Assembly (NCBI GenBank): GCA_016195505.1
Contig: JACPZN010000048.1
Coordinates: forward strand, 1 to 5,870
From: Nitrospirota bacterium
Lineage (GTDB): Bacteria; Nitrospirota; Nitrospiria; Nitrospirales; Nitrospiraceae
Direction of reading: 5' to 3'
Length of the DNA: 5,870 nt
Shown: positions 5,386 to 5,870 of the stretch, one piece after another
How the letters are laid out: the number at the start of each line of letters is the position of its first letter
Numbering within the stretch: the first letter of the stretch is position 1
Notes under the pieces: generated by a model
The model's database searches: none
What the model was told of the DNA's origin: nothing
The model's input: the letters and a program-made list of their open reading frames with translations, nothing else
Translations under genes and position numbers: made by a program

Positions 5386-5870
5386 ATGAACGACCCGAAC
5401 GAACAAGAAATCCAACCTCCACAGAACATCGAAGTTCCGGGCCAGCTGCCGCTGTTGCCCGTCCGCGACATCGTCGTCTTTCCCTATATGGTGCTTCCCC
5501 TCTTTGTCGGACGCGACATGTCGATCAAAGCGATCGAGGCGGCCCTCGCAGGAAATCGGATGATCTTCCTGGCCACCCAAAAAGCGCTCGATGTCGAGAA
5601 TCCCTCGCCTGAAGACATCCATACCATCGGCACTGTCGGCATTATCATGCGGATGTTGAAGCTGCCGGACGAACGGATCAAGATTCTCGTGCAAGGCATC
5701 GCAAAGGCCAAAATCACCAAGTACATCCAAACCGATCCCTACTACTCCGTTCGAATCGACAAACTCCCCGACGCAAAACCCTTGGCAACGACACTCGAGG
5801 CCGAGGCCGTCATGCGCACGGTAAAGGAGCAGATTGAACGCATCGTCAGTTTAGGCAAGGTCCTGATCCC
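5386..5870 (+). CDS. lon: ATP-dependent protease Lon (N-terminal part, cut by window edge)
   Basis: Lon is a cytoplasmic AAA+ serine protease that degrades damaged proteins and selected regulators. The visible 161 residues hold the N-terminal substrate-recognition (LAN) domain. LPLLPVRDIVVFPYMVLPLFVG (about 21-42, the hallmark opening with VFP and a following LFVGR), then GNRMIFLATQK at 56-66, IGTVGIIMRMLKLPD at 81-95, and KILVQGIAKAKI at 99-110, all as in Lon. The charged segment from about 135 starts the helical linker (VKEQIERIVSLGK). The 20 residues before the domain are polar and rich in Asn, Gln, Glu and Pro, as is common for Lon. The ATG at 5386 has AGGGAG 4 nt upstream, a slightly short but usable spacing. 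The ATPase and Ser-Lys protease domains lie beyond the window. It may be cotranscribed with galU, since no terminator is evident, or have its own promoter that I cannot identify; no good sigma32-type site was seen. Confidence 0.95.
   Translation, partial: MNDPNEQEIQPPQNIEVPGQLPLLPVRDIVVFPYMVLPLFVGRDMSIKAIEAALAGNRMIFLATQKALDVENPSPEDIHTIGTVGIIMRMLKLPDERIKILVQGIAKAKITKYIQTDPYYSVRIDKLPDAKPLATTLEAEAVMRTVKEQIERIVSLGKVLI

Overview
The window looks like ordinary core chromosome of a diderm (Gram-negative) bacterium. It carries part of an envelope-biogenesis operon on the minus strand and, facing away from it, a galU–lon pair on the plus strand. Base composition is moderately GC-rich and even. I see no insertion sequence, phage gene, tRNA, rRNA or CRISPR array. 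An LPS/outer-membrane type envelope is implied by BamA, OmpH/Skp-like chaperones and FabZ. The lineage cannot be fixed from the sequence alone. Nitrospirota or a deep proteobacterial relative is my guess, at low confidence.

Minus strand, read right to left: a sigma70-type promoter (TTTACA, 17-bp spacer, TATAAT; 3944-3972) drives bamA (to 1406), followed by two different OmpH/Skp-family genes (818-1378, a predicted lipoprotein; 257-799, a predicted soluble periplasmic protein), then the start of fabZ, which runs off the left edge. Gaps between genes are 27, 18 and 38 nt and each downstream gene has its own Shine-Dalgarno sequence, so this is almost certainly one transcript. Together the products build the outer membrane: Skp-like proteins hold unfolded outer-membrane proteins, BamA inserts them, and FabZ supplies acyl chains for lipid A and phospholipid. 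In the common proteobacterial order lpxD lies between skp and fabZ. It is absent here, and a second ompH-like gene is present instead.

The divergent intergenic region (about 3818-4363) holds the bamA promoter and leader, a perfect 14-bp palindrome in that leader, a stretch of about 355 bp with no convincing gene, and a galU promoter with a perfect TTGACA box. That promoter lies so close to the galU ATG that the mRNA is predicted to be leaderless.

Plus strand: galU (4364-5260) makes UDP-glucose for surface polysaccharides. After 125 nt comes the N-terminal third of a domain-complete start of lon (5386 to the right edge), the ATP-dependent protease. The galU–lon gap contains a 12-of-13 inverted repeat and a 10-bp palindrome, but no T-tract terminator.

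I found no undescribed multi-gene system. The observations most worth a second look are the leaderless galU promoter, the lipoprotein/soluble pair of Skp paralogues, and the inverted repeat ahead of lon.
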